Source of the DNA: Mesostigma viride
Lineage: Eukaryota > Streptophyta > Mesostigmatophyceae > Mesostigmatales > Mesostigmataceae
Length of the DNA: 36,446 bases
Assembly: GCA_009746045.1 (NCBI GenBank)
Contig: RPFO01002007.1
Coordinates: 1 to 36,446, forward strand
Reading direction: 5' to 3'
The position numbers were made by a program, and so were the translations under genes. A model generated the notes under the pieces. The model searched no databases, had not been told where the DNA came from, and saw only the letters and a program-made list of their open reading frames with translations. Of this stretch, positions 26,099 through 35,923 are shown piece after piece; positions within the stretch are counted from its first letter, which is position 1, and the number at the start of each line of letters is the position of its first letter.

Positions 26099-26316
26099 TC
26101 GCTTAGGCGCCGCTTGATCTGCGGCTGGCGCGTGCTGCCCGCCCTGCGATCCTTGGCTCTGATTATCTGGCACCTCAGCCTGGTCTCCCAGCGCCTGGCC
26201 GTCCCCGCGTCCATCGCGTCCACCGCGTCCATCGCGTCCATCTCGTCCATCCAGCCCAGCGCCGCGCCGCCGAAGCCCATAAAGCCCGCTTGTTGGTTGA
26301 TAGCTCCATCCTCCAT
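26099..26316 (-). pseudogene. gag: E2 gag N-terminal leader, out of frame
   Basis: ATG 26316 opens a G/A/M/D-rich frame containing a WMDEMDAMDAVDAMDAG repeat. Another frame then reads GDQAEVPDNQSQGSQGGQH, and a third joins the gag body. The stretch resembles the low-complexity gag leader of E1, but indels in its short tandem repeats break it. Confidence 0.45.
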
Positions 26317-26498
26317 GATGGCCTCTGTTCAGATCTGCTACAGCCAGCCAAGTGGCCAAGCAGCAATTAAAGCAATATAAGCTACTGAACAAGAAAGGAA
26401 AGTGCCAAGTGTTACCACTCAGGCAAGACCACCACGGCTGGCCCCAGGCGCGTCCTGGTTCTCCTTGTCGCTGTCGTCGTCGCTGTCGCTCACCACAA

Positions 26499-27335
26499 TC
26501 AGCTCTGGTACCCTGCTACCTGCTGCGCCGTCGTCGACCCGCTGTCGGCCCGCGATGACTGAATCGTCACCGTTGGTAAAGTAGACAGGTGACAACCCGT
26601 CGTTGGCCCTCGCGGATTGTACGTTGGCACCTCGTGGTCGCCAAGTGTCTCGTCGCCTAGCCCAGCGACACCCCCTGCTCCTACCTCAAGGTCACTATCG
26701 TACCCAAGAGGTGCAAACTCCTCCCAACGCGTCACACGAACGCGAAGGGGCGGGGCAGCTCCTGAAAAGGAACTCTTACTCGCTCTGGAAACCTGCCGAC
26801 TCTTGTCGCGCGTGTCCTCCGGCGATGGCTTCCGCTGTCGCCCCGACCTCTGCAAGCCGCCTGTGATGCTCCGCTCCGCGTCGTTCACGCCTAACTGGCC
26901 CGCTGCAACACCCTCGTCGCCGATGCCGCCTGCGAAAGCACGTGGTACTCCCGCGCCCGCTACTGTCGGCACAAACTCGTGTCGCCCTGCGCCAGCTGCC
27001 TCCGCAACCTCGCCTCGCCTTGCTGCCAACTCCGTCCGCACTCGCTCTGCTACTGCAGTAATCACCGTCTGGATGCCGACCAACCCGTGAAGCTCCTGCT
27101 CAAGGTCGTCGATGCTCCGGTGCTCCGGAATGACGATGGTTTGTACGTGTCGCAGAATTCGCTCCCAATCTTCGACCTGGTCGTCGACGAATTGCACGAA
27201 GCTGCGATTTACAGGCGGACGATCTGCAAGCAACAAAGATAGATCCCGAACGACACGGCGTAATTCAGGAGAAATCGAACCCCCAGCAGACTGCCGAAAC
27301 CGGAAATCCTGCTGCCGTTGTTCCTCCTGCACCAT
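26499..27335 (-). CDS. E2 ORF0: unknown protein between 5' LTR and gag
   Basis: 278 residues from ATG 27335, 92 bases inside the 5' LTR end. Residues about 20-115 look helical (RRVVRDLSLLLADRP, WERILRHVQTIVIPEH, LVGIQTVITAVAERVR). The remainder is G/A/R/S-rich and probably disordered. No known domain, signal peptide or membrane segment. Size and position parallel E1 ORF0, although I cannot align the two confidently. The antisense frames are also long because of GC content, so coding rests on position and intactness. Confidence 0.55.
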   Translation of the reverse strand: MVQEEQRQQDFRFRQSAGGSISPELRRVVRDLSLLLADRPPVNRSFVQFVDDQVEDWERILRHVQTIVIPEHRSIDDLEQELHGLVGIQTVITAVAERVRTELAARRGEVAEAAGAGRHEFVPTVAGAGVPRAFAGGIGDEGVAAGQLGVNDAERSITGGLQRSGRQRKPSPEDTRDKSRQVSRASKSSFSGAAPPLRVRVTRWEEFAPLGYDSDLEVGAGGVAGLGDETLGDHEVPTYNPRGPTTGCHLSTLPTVTIQSSRADSGSTTAQQVAGYQS

Positions 27336-27407
27336 TCACCACCGACGAGCTCCTCTCGTCGTCAACGCTGCACACCGCAACCGGCAACGACCCTCCTGGC
27401 CGTTCCG

Positions 27408-27427
27408 CTGAGACTGGTTGTAATTTG
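27408..27427 (-). other. Putative primer-binding site of E2
   Basis: The coding strand directly inside the 5' LTR reads CAAATTACAACCAG. It has no TGG start and shares ATTACAA with E1 at the same place. Confidence 0.4.
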
Positions 27428-28120
27428 AGTTAAGTTCTTAGCACACGCAATGTGAAGGATATGGTTGCAATGCAGCAATGTGTGAATATGGTTGGAAACG
27501 GAGCTTTGTTAAATCGGATAATGTTTACAGCGCTCACACACTTGAGGCTTGTACACGCGCTTGCCAAGTCAAGGCACAACACGTGAGGCGGGCTCGCAAG
27601 AGATGCCCATTTGGCACTGGCCTATTGTTTATATACTTGTGCACTGTGCTTGCTAGTCCTGAGCAGCCTAGGAGGCCTGCTCAGTAATAACACCCCGGTA
27701 CAGTATTCACTACCTGTACAGCGCCCACTCCTATACAGTAGGTCTGCCATACAGGCACAGTGACCACAGAGCACAGTCCACAGTGACTATTGCATCTGCA
27801 CCTAGAAGTCCAGGACTAAGCCTGCGGTACCAACAGACCACAGGTTAAGGTTCCTATTTCCTGCGTACGACGTATTAATCCAATACCGTCGTAGGTACAG
27901 CACCTAATTCCTGTCAGCCCAGGAATTACTGTCGACCCCATATGTCGTCGGCAAATATTCACGTCCGACTTAGAAGAACAGCCGGCTCGCGCTCGCGCGC
28001 GACCGGGAAGTCGGAACGCCATAACTTTCTTGATACTTGTCGGAATGAACTCGTTCCGGTGCCGCTGGAATCGCAGAGATATGCCGAATCAGGATCACGC
28101 CAATGCGCTTGGCGTTAACT
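27428..28120 (-). repeat. E2 5' LTR
   Basis: 693 bp, matching 20097-20792, ending AACT and followed by the TSD GTAGA. Confidence 0.93.
27627..27635 (-). promoter_or_regulatory. TATA box in E2 5' LTR
   Basis: Coding strand TATATAAAC, a good TATA consensus, about 200 nt upstream of the LTR end. Transcription would begin 25-30 nt further towards lower coordinates. Confidence 0.5.
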
Positions 28121-28125
28121 GTAGA
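28121..28125. repeat. Target-site duplication of E2, right copy (GTAGA)
   Basis: Identical to 20092-20096. Confidence 0.9.
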
Positions 28126-28282
28126 ACCCGAGAATTTTGCATCCAAAAGTGTGCACGTCACTGAGCTAGTAGTTACCTGTCGGCTGCCCTTTCTTGTTGA
28201 GAGTCTGTTCTTTCACGATGTGTGTCCAGACAGTCTCGAATACGGCCTGCATCTCGTCGGCCCCATTATCATCGTGTTCCAT
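28126..28282 (-). pseudogene. Upstream part of a possible host ORF interrupted by E2
   Basis: ATG 28282 opens MEHDDNGADEMQAVFETVW, then a K-rich stretch, up to an in-frame TAG near 28166. After it the same frame continues open to the E2 junction and on into 20096-19954. A GTAACT sequence after CCGACAG resembles a 5' splice site, so the TAG could lie in an intron. No family recognised and the evidence is weak. Confidence 0.25.
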
Positions 28283-28554
28283 AGACCCACACCATCACCG
28301 TCGCTAGCCATGGTGCCTGGATGTCAATTGTGCTACGATTAAATGTTAGGTGCCAGATGCGCGCCCTTGTTGGCAGACAACATAACTTCGTCACCTGATT
28401 TCCTCGTCCTTCGTCTCCTAGACCCTAGTCCGACACGCAGCAATCTGCAGCAATGCACGTACAGTCGTACATGCACGGCCAGCTTGGCACCTGCATCTAG
28501 TTCCGGCTCCACGTGCCGTCCAAAATGATGCCAGAAGCTACTTCGAACGAGGTT
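28283..28554. other. No gene recognised
   Basis: About 270 bp with only short, unsupported frames. Confidence 0.4.
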
Positions 28555-28733
28555 CATACGCAAAAAATACGCAAAAAATACGCAAAAAATACGCAAAAAA
28601 TACGCAAAAAATACGCAATACGCAAAAAATACGCAAAAAATACGCAGTGCGTATTTTTTTTTCCCATTTTCATACGGAAATCTTGCGTATGGCGTATAAT
28701 ACGCGCCATACGGCGTATTATACGCCGTATGGC
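28555..28733. repeat. AAAAAATACGC tandem array with fold-back and palindromic hairpin
   Basis: About eight units of an 11-bp repeat (AAAAAATACGC, one shortened) occupy 28555-28646. An inverted copy (TGCGTATTTTTT) follows at about 28648-28660. Then, near 28691-28727, a 14-bp perfect stem, GGCGTATAATACGC / GCGTATTATACGCC, surrounds an 8-nt loop. The same words occur at 19241-19326. Confidence 0.8.
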
Positions 28734-30442
28734 TGTTCACTGGCTTGTAGTTGCAAGCTGCCTGCCTTGACAGCCTTGCACAGCCAGCTTTACCTCCATT
28801 CCTAGTATTCAGGAAGAGGCCTCAGCCTTGACCAAGCTTACCTACCAAATCTCAGTTAGCTCTGTGTGGATTAGACGAGAAGCCAGTGCCAACTGCACTT
28901 CTCAGAAGGTGAGACCTGAGAATGAGGTATGACTAGGTTAGGCTTCACACTGGGTTCTTTGTTGCAAATGAAATGAACGTTTATTACCAATACTCTACCT
29001 AACTTGGCAGCTCTGTTTCAGCAATAGCTGGGCTCGATGAAAGAAAGGAGGGCTGGCCACACTTGCCACGCACCACCATAACCAAGACAGAGTTCAAAGA
29101 TCCACACAGAGCTACATCCAACGCCCTGGTGGAAAGACACACTTATCCCAATGAATGCCTCCCGCTTACGCAATATCTTGCGTCAGCCTTACCTCGTAGC
29201 CACGCTCAGTATCTGACCCTGACGACAACCGCTTTGTCGTCCATACTGCTTCAATTACACCAAAGCTACTCCGTGGCACTCGTCTTTGGTCAGCACCAAG
29301 ACCTAAAAGTACACAAAATCCTAAGTCGTTGTCTGCAACGACTCCCTGTTCCGCATATGAAACATATCATCTAGCACTTTCTCTTTAGACGACAAAATCA
29401 ACTAGACAACCTGCGTACTAAGGCCAGAATTCCCAGACGACAAAATGCCCTTGTCGCAGATCACTCCAGTCCAGTGTCGGCTTGCCGACCCCTGAGCTTG
29501 CCAAACAACTATATCACCGAGCATGTACGACAACTAGCTGGCCCGGCCTGACGAGAAAAGCTGCCTCGTCGCATTCACAAAAGCGGCTTGCCAGCCTGCC
29601 GAATATCAATGCCAAGATTGCACGACATTATCTACCTGCAGCGGACAGTTCTCGAGATCAATAAAGCGCCAGTTTGCGAGCACGTGCATGTTCAGCCTGC
29701 TCGACCCGCATAATTGCACCAGGCTGGCAGCCTAGCTTGGTCCGTGTTGTAGTCCAGCAGCCAGTGCGTGCTGCTTGCCAGCGTTGGCACTGACCTCCTG
29801 GTGACGCATGTCAGTACCGCTGTCAACTCCCAGTGCTGCGGGTCGCGCTACGGCGCATGCGTTGCTCCCGTAAGGCCCAAATGCCAAAGGCGTAACAACT
29901 CGCACACGCGCAATGCCTAGCTGCCTCCTCGCCTCGTCCCCCGGGCCGGCTGCGTGGCGGCCCCGCGTAAAGCCAATACTCGTGCGAATTGGAACGGCGC
30001 GCGACATATGACTAATTTCAACGACGCATGCTCCCAAGGGAGTCCGAGACACAGAAATCTTGGACATGCCCTCAAGCCCAGATTCTTCACTTGGGACAAA
30101 AGTATGCAAAGTTGTGATGGCCGTGCCCATATGATGTAGTTTCTGTAAAGGAAAAGCCCCACGCTTGGGTCACGCATGGGGTGAATGGTATTGGCATTGC
30201 AACGGAACATTCCCTGGGCTGCCCTAGATGTTACTGCAGCTTTGGAATTCCATAATTGAACACAAGTAACAGAAATGCAGTCTCAACAAAAAGCGGGAGG
30301 GACACCATGACCCCAATAGTGTTGGGGAAACAACCTGGCAAATGCTGCCCCGGCCTCACCAGGATCTACGTTACACCCGTCGAACAGAGAAGAATCATAT
30401 GCCAGAAAGAGATAATTGCCGCCTACTTTTCTGGGCCCGGAT
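28734..30442. other. Host-like DNA, no gene confidently recognised
   Basis: About 1.7 kb of ordinary composition. Open frames of about 100-130 codons exist on both strands (for example 29063-29374 plus and 29732-30130 minus). None shows a recognisable motif, and overlapping frames compete, so I call no gene. Confidence 0.4.
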
Positions 30443-30910
30443 TCAAATGAGCGATTGGAAATGCCAGACAGACAATATGGGAGGATACAGGGGCGGCGCC
30501 GTGGCCTGCCAATGGCTGCTGAGAATGGAGGCAGAGATGAAAAGGGTATCGTCTTTCAGGAAGCCACCTTGATGTATCAGGTGCAGCGACACGAAACCTT
30601 TCCAGCCCCCCACAGTCCCCGCAGACATCGGTCCCCAGTACTCTGTACACAAAAAGCCACCGAATGCAGAGCCCACCGATCTTGAAGTCATGGGTATTTG
30701 CGATTGTTGTCATACTCCTCATTAACGCAATGCTACCACCCCACCAAAAACCCAAAGGGCTTGGCCATGATGTTCCCCCACAGTGGCTTGTGGCCTGTTG
30801 CTAGACAGGGTAGCCCTCAGATCGAAGTTAATCCAGGCATTGCCCCTGATGTCAGCCTCCTGTACTTCCGCCTCATCTGCCAAGGCTGTAGAGGACAGCT
30901 CGGACGAGGA
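30443..30910 (-). CDS. MATH/TRAF-like domain segment, possibly two exons
   Basis: Two minus-strand stretches, 30722-30910 and 30443-30691, are in the same phase and separated by about 30 bp with several stops. The first reads AWINFDLRATLSSNRPQATV...ALWVFGG. The second reads GGWKGFVSLHLIHQGGFLKD followed by DTLFISASIL. The order (F-x-L-x-x-TL near the start, then GW-x-F near a GFL-x-DDTL-x-I strand) fits the C-terminal half of a MATH domain, a beta-sandwich that binds short peptides, often in ubiquitin ligase adaptors or deubiquitinases. An intron of about 64 nt (GTGGGG...CAAG) could remove the stops, or this is a pseudogene. The N-terminal half of the domain was not found. This is the only host-type protein domain I recognise here. 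Confidence 0.42.
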
Positions 30911-31084
30911 TTATATTCCTATGATGATATGCATCGCGGGGGTGGGGCATGTTACGGCCGATGGCTCTTGTTTCTATGTTTGTGTTTGTCATCAAATGCG
31001 ATCAGCAACAGTACTCCAGGTAATGCCCTCGCGCACGGCACGCAAGTACTTACTTACACACTACTACTACTATTTACTTCCTTA

Positions 31085-31392
<308 letters not shown>

Positions 31393-31403
31393 CGCACTCG
31401 CTC

Positions 31404-31853
31404 GCTCCTTCCCTCCCTCCCTCCTCCCTCCTCCCTCCCTCCCTCCTCCCTCCCTCCCTCCCTCCTCCCTCCCTCCCTCCCTCCCTCCCTCCCTCCCTCC
31501 CTCCCTCCCTCCCTCCCTCCCTCCCTCCCTCCCTCCCTCCCTCCCTCCCTCCCTCCCTCCCTCCCTCCCTCCCTCCCTCCCTCCCTCCCTCCCTCCCTCC
31601 CTCCCTCCCTCCCTCCCTCCCTCCCTCCTCCTCCCTCTCTCCCTCCCTCCCTCCCTCCCTCCCTCCCTCCCTCCCTCCCTCCCTCCCTCCCTCCTCCCCT
31701 CCCTCCCTCCCTCCCTCCCTCCCTCCCTCCCTCCCTCCCTCCCTCCCTCCCTCCCTCCCTCCCTCCCCCCTCCCTCCCTCCCTCCCTCCCTCCCTCCCTC
31801 CCTCCCTCCCTCCCTCCCTCCCTCCCTCCCTCCCTCCCTCCCTCCCTCCCTCT
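31404..31853. repeat. (CCCT)n tetranucleotide array
   Basis: About 450 bp of CCCT/CTCC repeats with rare CTC, CCCC and CTCTC interruptions. All pyrimidine on the plus strand and (AGGG)n on the minus strand. The very long frames through it are repeat artefacts. Confidence 0.95.
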
Positions 31854-31961
31854 GTAACGAACCCATCCGGGTCGTGCGAAAGATCCTATGTTAGGGTAAG
31901 TTATTCCCCGTTTCTTGGCTAACCACGAACACTCTCTGGGAGTGGGATTAACGGAACTGGT
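31854..31961. other. Spacer between the microsatellite and Ty3-B
   Basis: About 108 bp with no ORF or match to Ty3-A. It ends at the TGTTACG start of the Ty3-B LTR. Confidence 0.4.
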
Positions 31962-32533
31962 TGTTACGTCGCGTAACAATTCGTTGTAGTTACGGACGTA
32001 AATTAGGTCCTTGGCCTCAGTTGTTCCTAGGTTTACGTGTAGTTCTAGCTGGGACACGATTGTCCTCGTAACAGTACCGTGGTACATTGGGTGCCTTTGG
32101 GCGCCGCGCCGCGTACTTTATTAGTGGTCCTTATCCTTTGGTAGAATGTAGTGGACCGGCGTGCATCTGTGCACCTGCCTGTGTTTCTGTGTTTCTGTAG
32201 GCGAGGGCCATGTCGGCCCGAGCCTGCTGGACCGTTGGTGACCATTTATGCACGTTACACTCCTTGTGTGGTCACTCGGCGTGTGTTAAATGAATTAACA
32301 CATATTAGCTTGGGTCACGGCAGTGTAGTTGTGTTTCCTTCCTCTATTCCTGGAGTAAACGGGTTTGTGTAAATGGCTTATGGCGTATTACAGTAGCACA
32401 TACGTAAATGCATTGAGATCTGGATCGTCTCGTTCGTCTTTCGCTAGGGGTTTAACTAGAGGCGGCCTTACTAGTCTCGGTAGTATTAGGCCAGGTAGAG
32501 GTAGAGGTGGCGGTAGAGGCTTGCGGCGTAACA
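31962..32533 (+). repeat. Ty3-B 5' LTR
   Basis: 572 bp from TGTTACG to CGTAACA, the reverse complement of the Ty3-A LTRs with scattered substitutions. Confidence 0.92.
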
Positions 32534-32679
32534 ATGGACTCGGAGGTAGTTTAGATAGAGAGCGAGACGACGATCCCCTGCAACATACGTCATTGAATCA
32601 ACCCTTCCGCGGCTGGGAAAATGAAGACGACACCTACTTGACAGGTAATGGGCGGGTCGCCTGCGAGCTGGGGGGGTAG
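32380..32679 (+). CDS. Ty3-B RG-rich ORF crossing the LTR / primer-binding-site junction
   Basis: 99 residues with the same ATG, length and stop as the Ty3-A copy. The RG box (RPGRGRGGGRGLRRN) is retained and the changes are mostly conservative, although the last residues differ (GRVACELGG). Retention of the frame between diverged copies is modest support for coding. Confidence 0.45.
   Translation: MAYYSSTYVNALRSGSSRSSFARGLTRGGLTSLGSIRPGRGRGGGRGLRRNNGLGGSLDRERDDDPLQHTSLNQPFRGWENEDDTYLTGNGRVACELGG
32535..32549 (+). other. Primer-binding site of Ty3-B
   Basis: TGGACTCGGAGGTAG, one base after the LTR end; identical to Ty3-A. Confidence 0.75.
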
Positions 32680-33051
32680 TGCTGCCCGATTCGGGACACG
32701 CCCTGCATGCCTAGAAGATAGACCTGCTCGAAGCGGAAAATCCTTTTATAGATAGCTCCTTTCCCTCGTTTTGTTTTCCCGGAAAATGTTGCTTACTGTC
32801 GTAGATAGGTGATGGTTTCGGTTCGGTGTTAGTGAGACGATTAGCGTCTTGGTAGGTTCCACCTTTTCCTTCGTGTTGCTGTTCATTAGACGGCCGCACT
32901 CGCAGAAATTCACTGGGTCGCTGACTTTAGGACTACGAGCGCTGGACCATTGTCGCCCTCGTCATTTCGGTGATCCAGATAACCCAGCTAAGTCGACTCC
33001 TACCCCTTCCACTCCTATCGTGACTACTCAAGAACAACAAGGTGCGTTACC
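32680..33051 (+). other. Ty3-B leader
   Basis: Counterpart of 18012-18392. Similar to it but with indels and no shared ORF. Confidence 0.5.
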
Positions 33052-33447
33052 ATGAGCCAGCGGCGATCTTTTACTGCTCCTTCCCATTCTTCTAGCGATA
33101 ATAGTCTAGCTAAATATTACGTAGTGATTACGCCTCAATGGTCCTCCATTTTCCTTTCTTGGTCCGACGCTAGGAAGATCGTTCAGAATCGTGTATACAA
33201 CGTAATTAGGTATAAGAAATTTATGTCCTTCGAAGAAGCTCAGCAGTTCCTTATTATAGATCATAGCCAATCAGATTTAGGCCTGCACGTACGCCCTATT
33301 CCTCATGGTCGTCCTCCCGTCGAAGCTCTAGTCTTTGCTACCCCTCCTTCTTCTCCCCCTAAACGGGCTGCATCTTCATCTACCTCAGATACTCCTCTCA
33401 CTTTGGAGTTTGGTTCCCTATCCATTACTGTTGTTAAAAAGGATTGA
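33052..33447 (+). CDS. Ty3-B small ORF with RNase H1 N-domain / viroplasmin-like fold
   Basis: 131 residues. It differs from the Ty3-A protein by a one-residue insertion (LIIDHS versus LIDHS), a one-residue shortening of the Ser/Ala run and a few substitutions, all outside the conserved KYYVV...SW...YKKF...EEAQQFL core. Length changes in multiples of three show that the frame has been kept, whereas gag and protease of the same copy are frameshifted. Confidence 0.75.
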   Translation: MSQRRSFTAPSHSSSDNSLAKYYVVITPQWSSIFLSWSDARKIVQNRVYNVIRYKKFMSFEEAQQFLIIDHSQSDLGLHVRPIPHGRPPVEALVFATPPSSPPKRAASSSTSDTPLTLEFGSLSITVVKKD

Positions 33448-33538
33448 TTTTAATTTTGTTCTTGCTTCAGACCTTCAAGGTTTTTCCTTTTTCCTTTGTT
33501 GCTTTCATCTAGATTCCTATTCCTTTACTTATTTAAAG

Positions 33539-35259
33539 ATGGATCCAGTGGGTGGAGATATGTCGCCTATACCTACCAATAATAATAATAATACTAATAA
33601 CAATAATAATCACAATAACGATACTCGTGGTAACCGACGGGACTCCTTGGACACGGTACACCATCTCACTCCTCAAGGTAATTTGCGTACCTCACCTCCT
33701 TCTCCTGTTACTGGTGGTCGCCGTCGTCCCTCAATTACCCCACCTACCTTTGAACAACGTGTCAGATTTAGTGATGAACCCTCTTTTGCTGTGAATCAGG
33801 CCCCTGCTCCTCCTGCAACCTTGGCTCAACCCTCCAGCAGGTCCTCACTAACTAACAATGCTTCTAGGCCTCCTTCCCACCCTGTGCCTTCCATGCCTGC
33901 CTTTAACACGGGTCGTACCTCTGCCCCTGTCGGCCCTTCTGGGCGCCCTAGTGCAGTTCCTTTTTACCCACCTGCTTCTTGGTCCTACCCTGAGACGGCC
34001 TATGAGGCTGCCCAGGTCCCTACCCGTGTGGCTGATTTAGAAGTTAACAGTGATTTCAGCACCATGCCCCTAGATGATAGAAACTATGATCATTTTGCCT
34101 ACTCCTCTCTTCGTGAGCAATATACTGTTCCCTTCTCCTATGGGCACCAGCCTGAAACGGTAGCCCCTTCTAGACCCCTACCCAAAACCTTTCCTATCCC
34201 TTCCTTCTATCCCGCTTATGTAGCAGTGGAAGATAGTGGCCCTATGGGAAAAACTGATTCTTCTAATCCACCTAAGCCTCCTGCTCTTCCCCTCTTTGCC
34301 AACCTTCCTAAGCTGGATGTCAAGTCTACCCCTCAACAGTTTTTCACGTTTATTATGTTGCTTACCCAGAACACAGAGTCATGGCAGAACCATAATAGAT
34401 GGCGCCTCTCTGATGCTGTACTAGTCCCTCATTATCTTACTACCTGCATTACTCCTGAGCTTGCTAACCTCATCCAGTGTGAGTCTTTGGCCTCTCATGC
34501 CTACCCTAACTCTGTAGCAGAATTGTTTAGCGTTTAGAGAACCATTTAGTCCCTCCAGATGCAGATTGGCAGGATAGATTAGCCTTTGGTACCTTGCAGC
34601 AGGGTACTAAATCCTTTAAAGAGTACATGAAAGAGTTTGATGCCCAGATGGTACGAATTAGGGATTTGTCGGGCGCAGAAGTACGTGCTCGCTTCCTTCA
34701 GGGCCTCAGTAGACCCTTATTGCGTGAAGTAAAGCGCCAGTTCTCTGCCTACCGTTTTACTGACCTGCCCCTCAAGCATGTGCGCCAGCATCTCTTACGA
34801 GTAGCAGATTTCTTCACCACGCCTTCTCTTCCTACCCGTTCCCGTATTAATAATATTAGTCTTACCCCTGAGGAGGAGAACTCCTATGTAGAAGAATTAG
34901 ATATTTGTGTTACTGACCTTTCAGCTCTGGATGTCTCTCATATCACATGCTATCATTGTAAGGAAGTAGGTCATCTTAAACGTGAGTGCCCCAAGTTCCT
35001 TTCGGGTGCTCCCCCTCATCCCGACGCTCGCCCTCCTCGTACCCCTCAGCGTGCTCCTATTCGTCCCACTTCAGGACGCATTCCCTCAGCTACCCCTAGT
35101 AGGCTGAATGCTGTGCAGACAGGACCCCCAGGGTTCCCCTATGATAATCAGGCTCCCGCACCCTCTTCGATCCCTCGTGACCCTCCAGCAGTGGCTTTTT
35201 CCGCCAGGGTCTTCTTCGGGGTTAGTTCCTATGGATTTGGGGGGGAGGGGGAACAGTAG
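33539..35259 (+). pseudogene. gag: Ty3-B gag, frameshifted
   Basis: It starts at ATG 33539 (MDPVGGDMSPIPT) and is open through the Asn-rich leader that is broken in Ty3-A. A one-base deletion near 34531 (TTGTTTAGCG against TTGTTCAAGCG in Ty3-A) stops it at 34537. The frame resumes from about 34594 with QQGTKSFKEYMKEFDAQM and includes the knuckle CYHCKEVGHLKREC. An extra T in a T run near 35200 shifts it again before the end. Confidence 0.85.
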
Positions 35260-35452
35260 GCCTGTCAGCCGGGGGTAACCTGGACAGGTCCTTAGATAGT
35301 ACCCCAGATAATAATTTTTGCCTGCCTGTTTTTATAACCTCTGTAGGAGCTGAATCATCCCTACCACTACGTGTGCGTCCTCTTATGTTCTTGAATGGTG
35401 GCTTAACCGTTCCTCATACTGTTGTAGACCCCTTCTTGCATGCTGATGAACT

Positions 35453-35923
35453 TTGAATGTCTCTGTGTTAGTGGATAGCGGTGCGGCTAGCTCCTTTGTG
35501 AGCGAGGCCCTAGTTAGGCGTTTAGGACTAGTCCCTATCCCTCACACAAAAACGGTCACTGTTCATTATGCTGACGGTCGCACCAGTCATTCCCCGGGTA
35601 CGGTGTCCCTTCCCCTGGTCATACAAGGACGTACGGTCAACCTGACGGCCACTATAGGCCCTATCACTACAGCTGATGTATTACTAGGATTAGATTGGCA
35701 CCAGGATAATAAGATTACTATTAATTATGATACTATGGTCATTTGGTTTCCAGATAGCTCTTACTGGGTACCAGAACGTCATTATAGATTAGAAAATTTA
35801 TCCTTGGTAGATATTACTCCTCCTACTACACCTGTTGATCCTCCTGTGAGACCTATACCTGAAGTATTAATGTCCAATGACGAATTGCGATCTGAACTAA
35901 AGGAATATGGATACCCTACATAG
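35453..35923 (+). pseudogene. pro: Ty3-B protease, truncated and frameshifted
   Basis: It contains VLVDSGAASSFVSEALV and TADVLLGLDWHQDN as in Ty3-A and reads on into the linker (YWVPERHYRLENLSLVDITP) that is out of frame in Ty3-A. A missing C near 35451 breaks the link to the upstream gag-overlapping part. It ends where the element is truncated. Confidence 0.82.

Larger units (their letters stand above)
20097..28120 (-). mobile_element. E2: Ty1/copia-like element with IN-PR-RT-RH pol
   Basis: This 8.0-kb unit has LTRs of 696 and 693 bp (AGTT...AACT), TSD GTAGA, a polypurine tract and minus-strand genes: ORF0, gag (start region frameshifted) and a full-length uninterrupted pol. The LTRs differ only by a handful of small indels and substitutions, implying recent insertion. 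The gene plan, LTR termini, polypurine tract and the 3' T-arm motif are shared with E1, but the proteins are only moderately similar, so E1 and E2 are sister families of one lineage. Confidence 0.93.
31962..35915 (+). mobile_element. Ty3-B: 3'-truncated copy of the Ty3-A family, opposite strand
   Basis: The 5' LTR, primer-binding site, RG-rich ORF, viroplasmin-like ORF, gag and protease follow in the same order as Ty3-A, on the plus strand. Similarity stops at about 35915, shortly after protease, so RT, RNase H, integrase and the 3' ORF are missing and no 3' LTR or TSD can be assigned. Its LTR differs from the Ty3-A LTRs at many more positions than the Ty3-A pair differ from each other, so this is an older or separate lineage copy. 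Gag and protease carry single-base indels different from those in Ty3-A. Confidence 0.9.

Noticed and set aside
28160-28170. TAG used as a sense codon in the interrupted host ORF (altered genetic code)
   Set aside because: TAG, TAA and TGA each terminate recognisable retrotransposon ORFs in this window, so a standard code with a decayed or spliced ORF is simpler.
28555-28646. CRISPR-like array
   Set aside because: The units are 11 bp with no unique spacers, in a eukaryotic context. It is a simple tandem repeat.
28339-28740. 133-codon minus-strand frame with FFAYFLRIFCV repeats
   Set aside because: Most of it is the translated AAAAAATACGC repeat. The remainder has no recognisable domain.
29063-29374. 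103-codon plus-strand frame
   Set aside because: No motif, no supporting context, and a length expected by chance in 1.7 kb of non-repetitive DNA.
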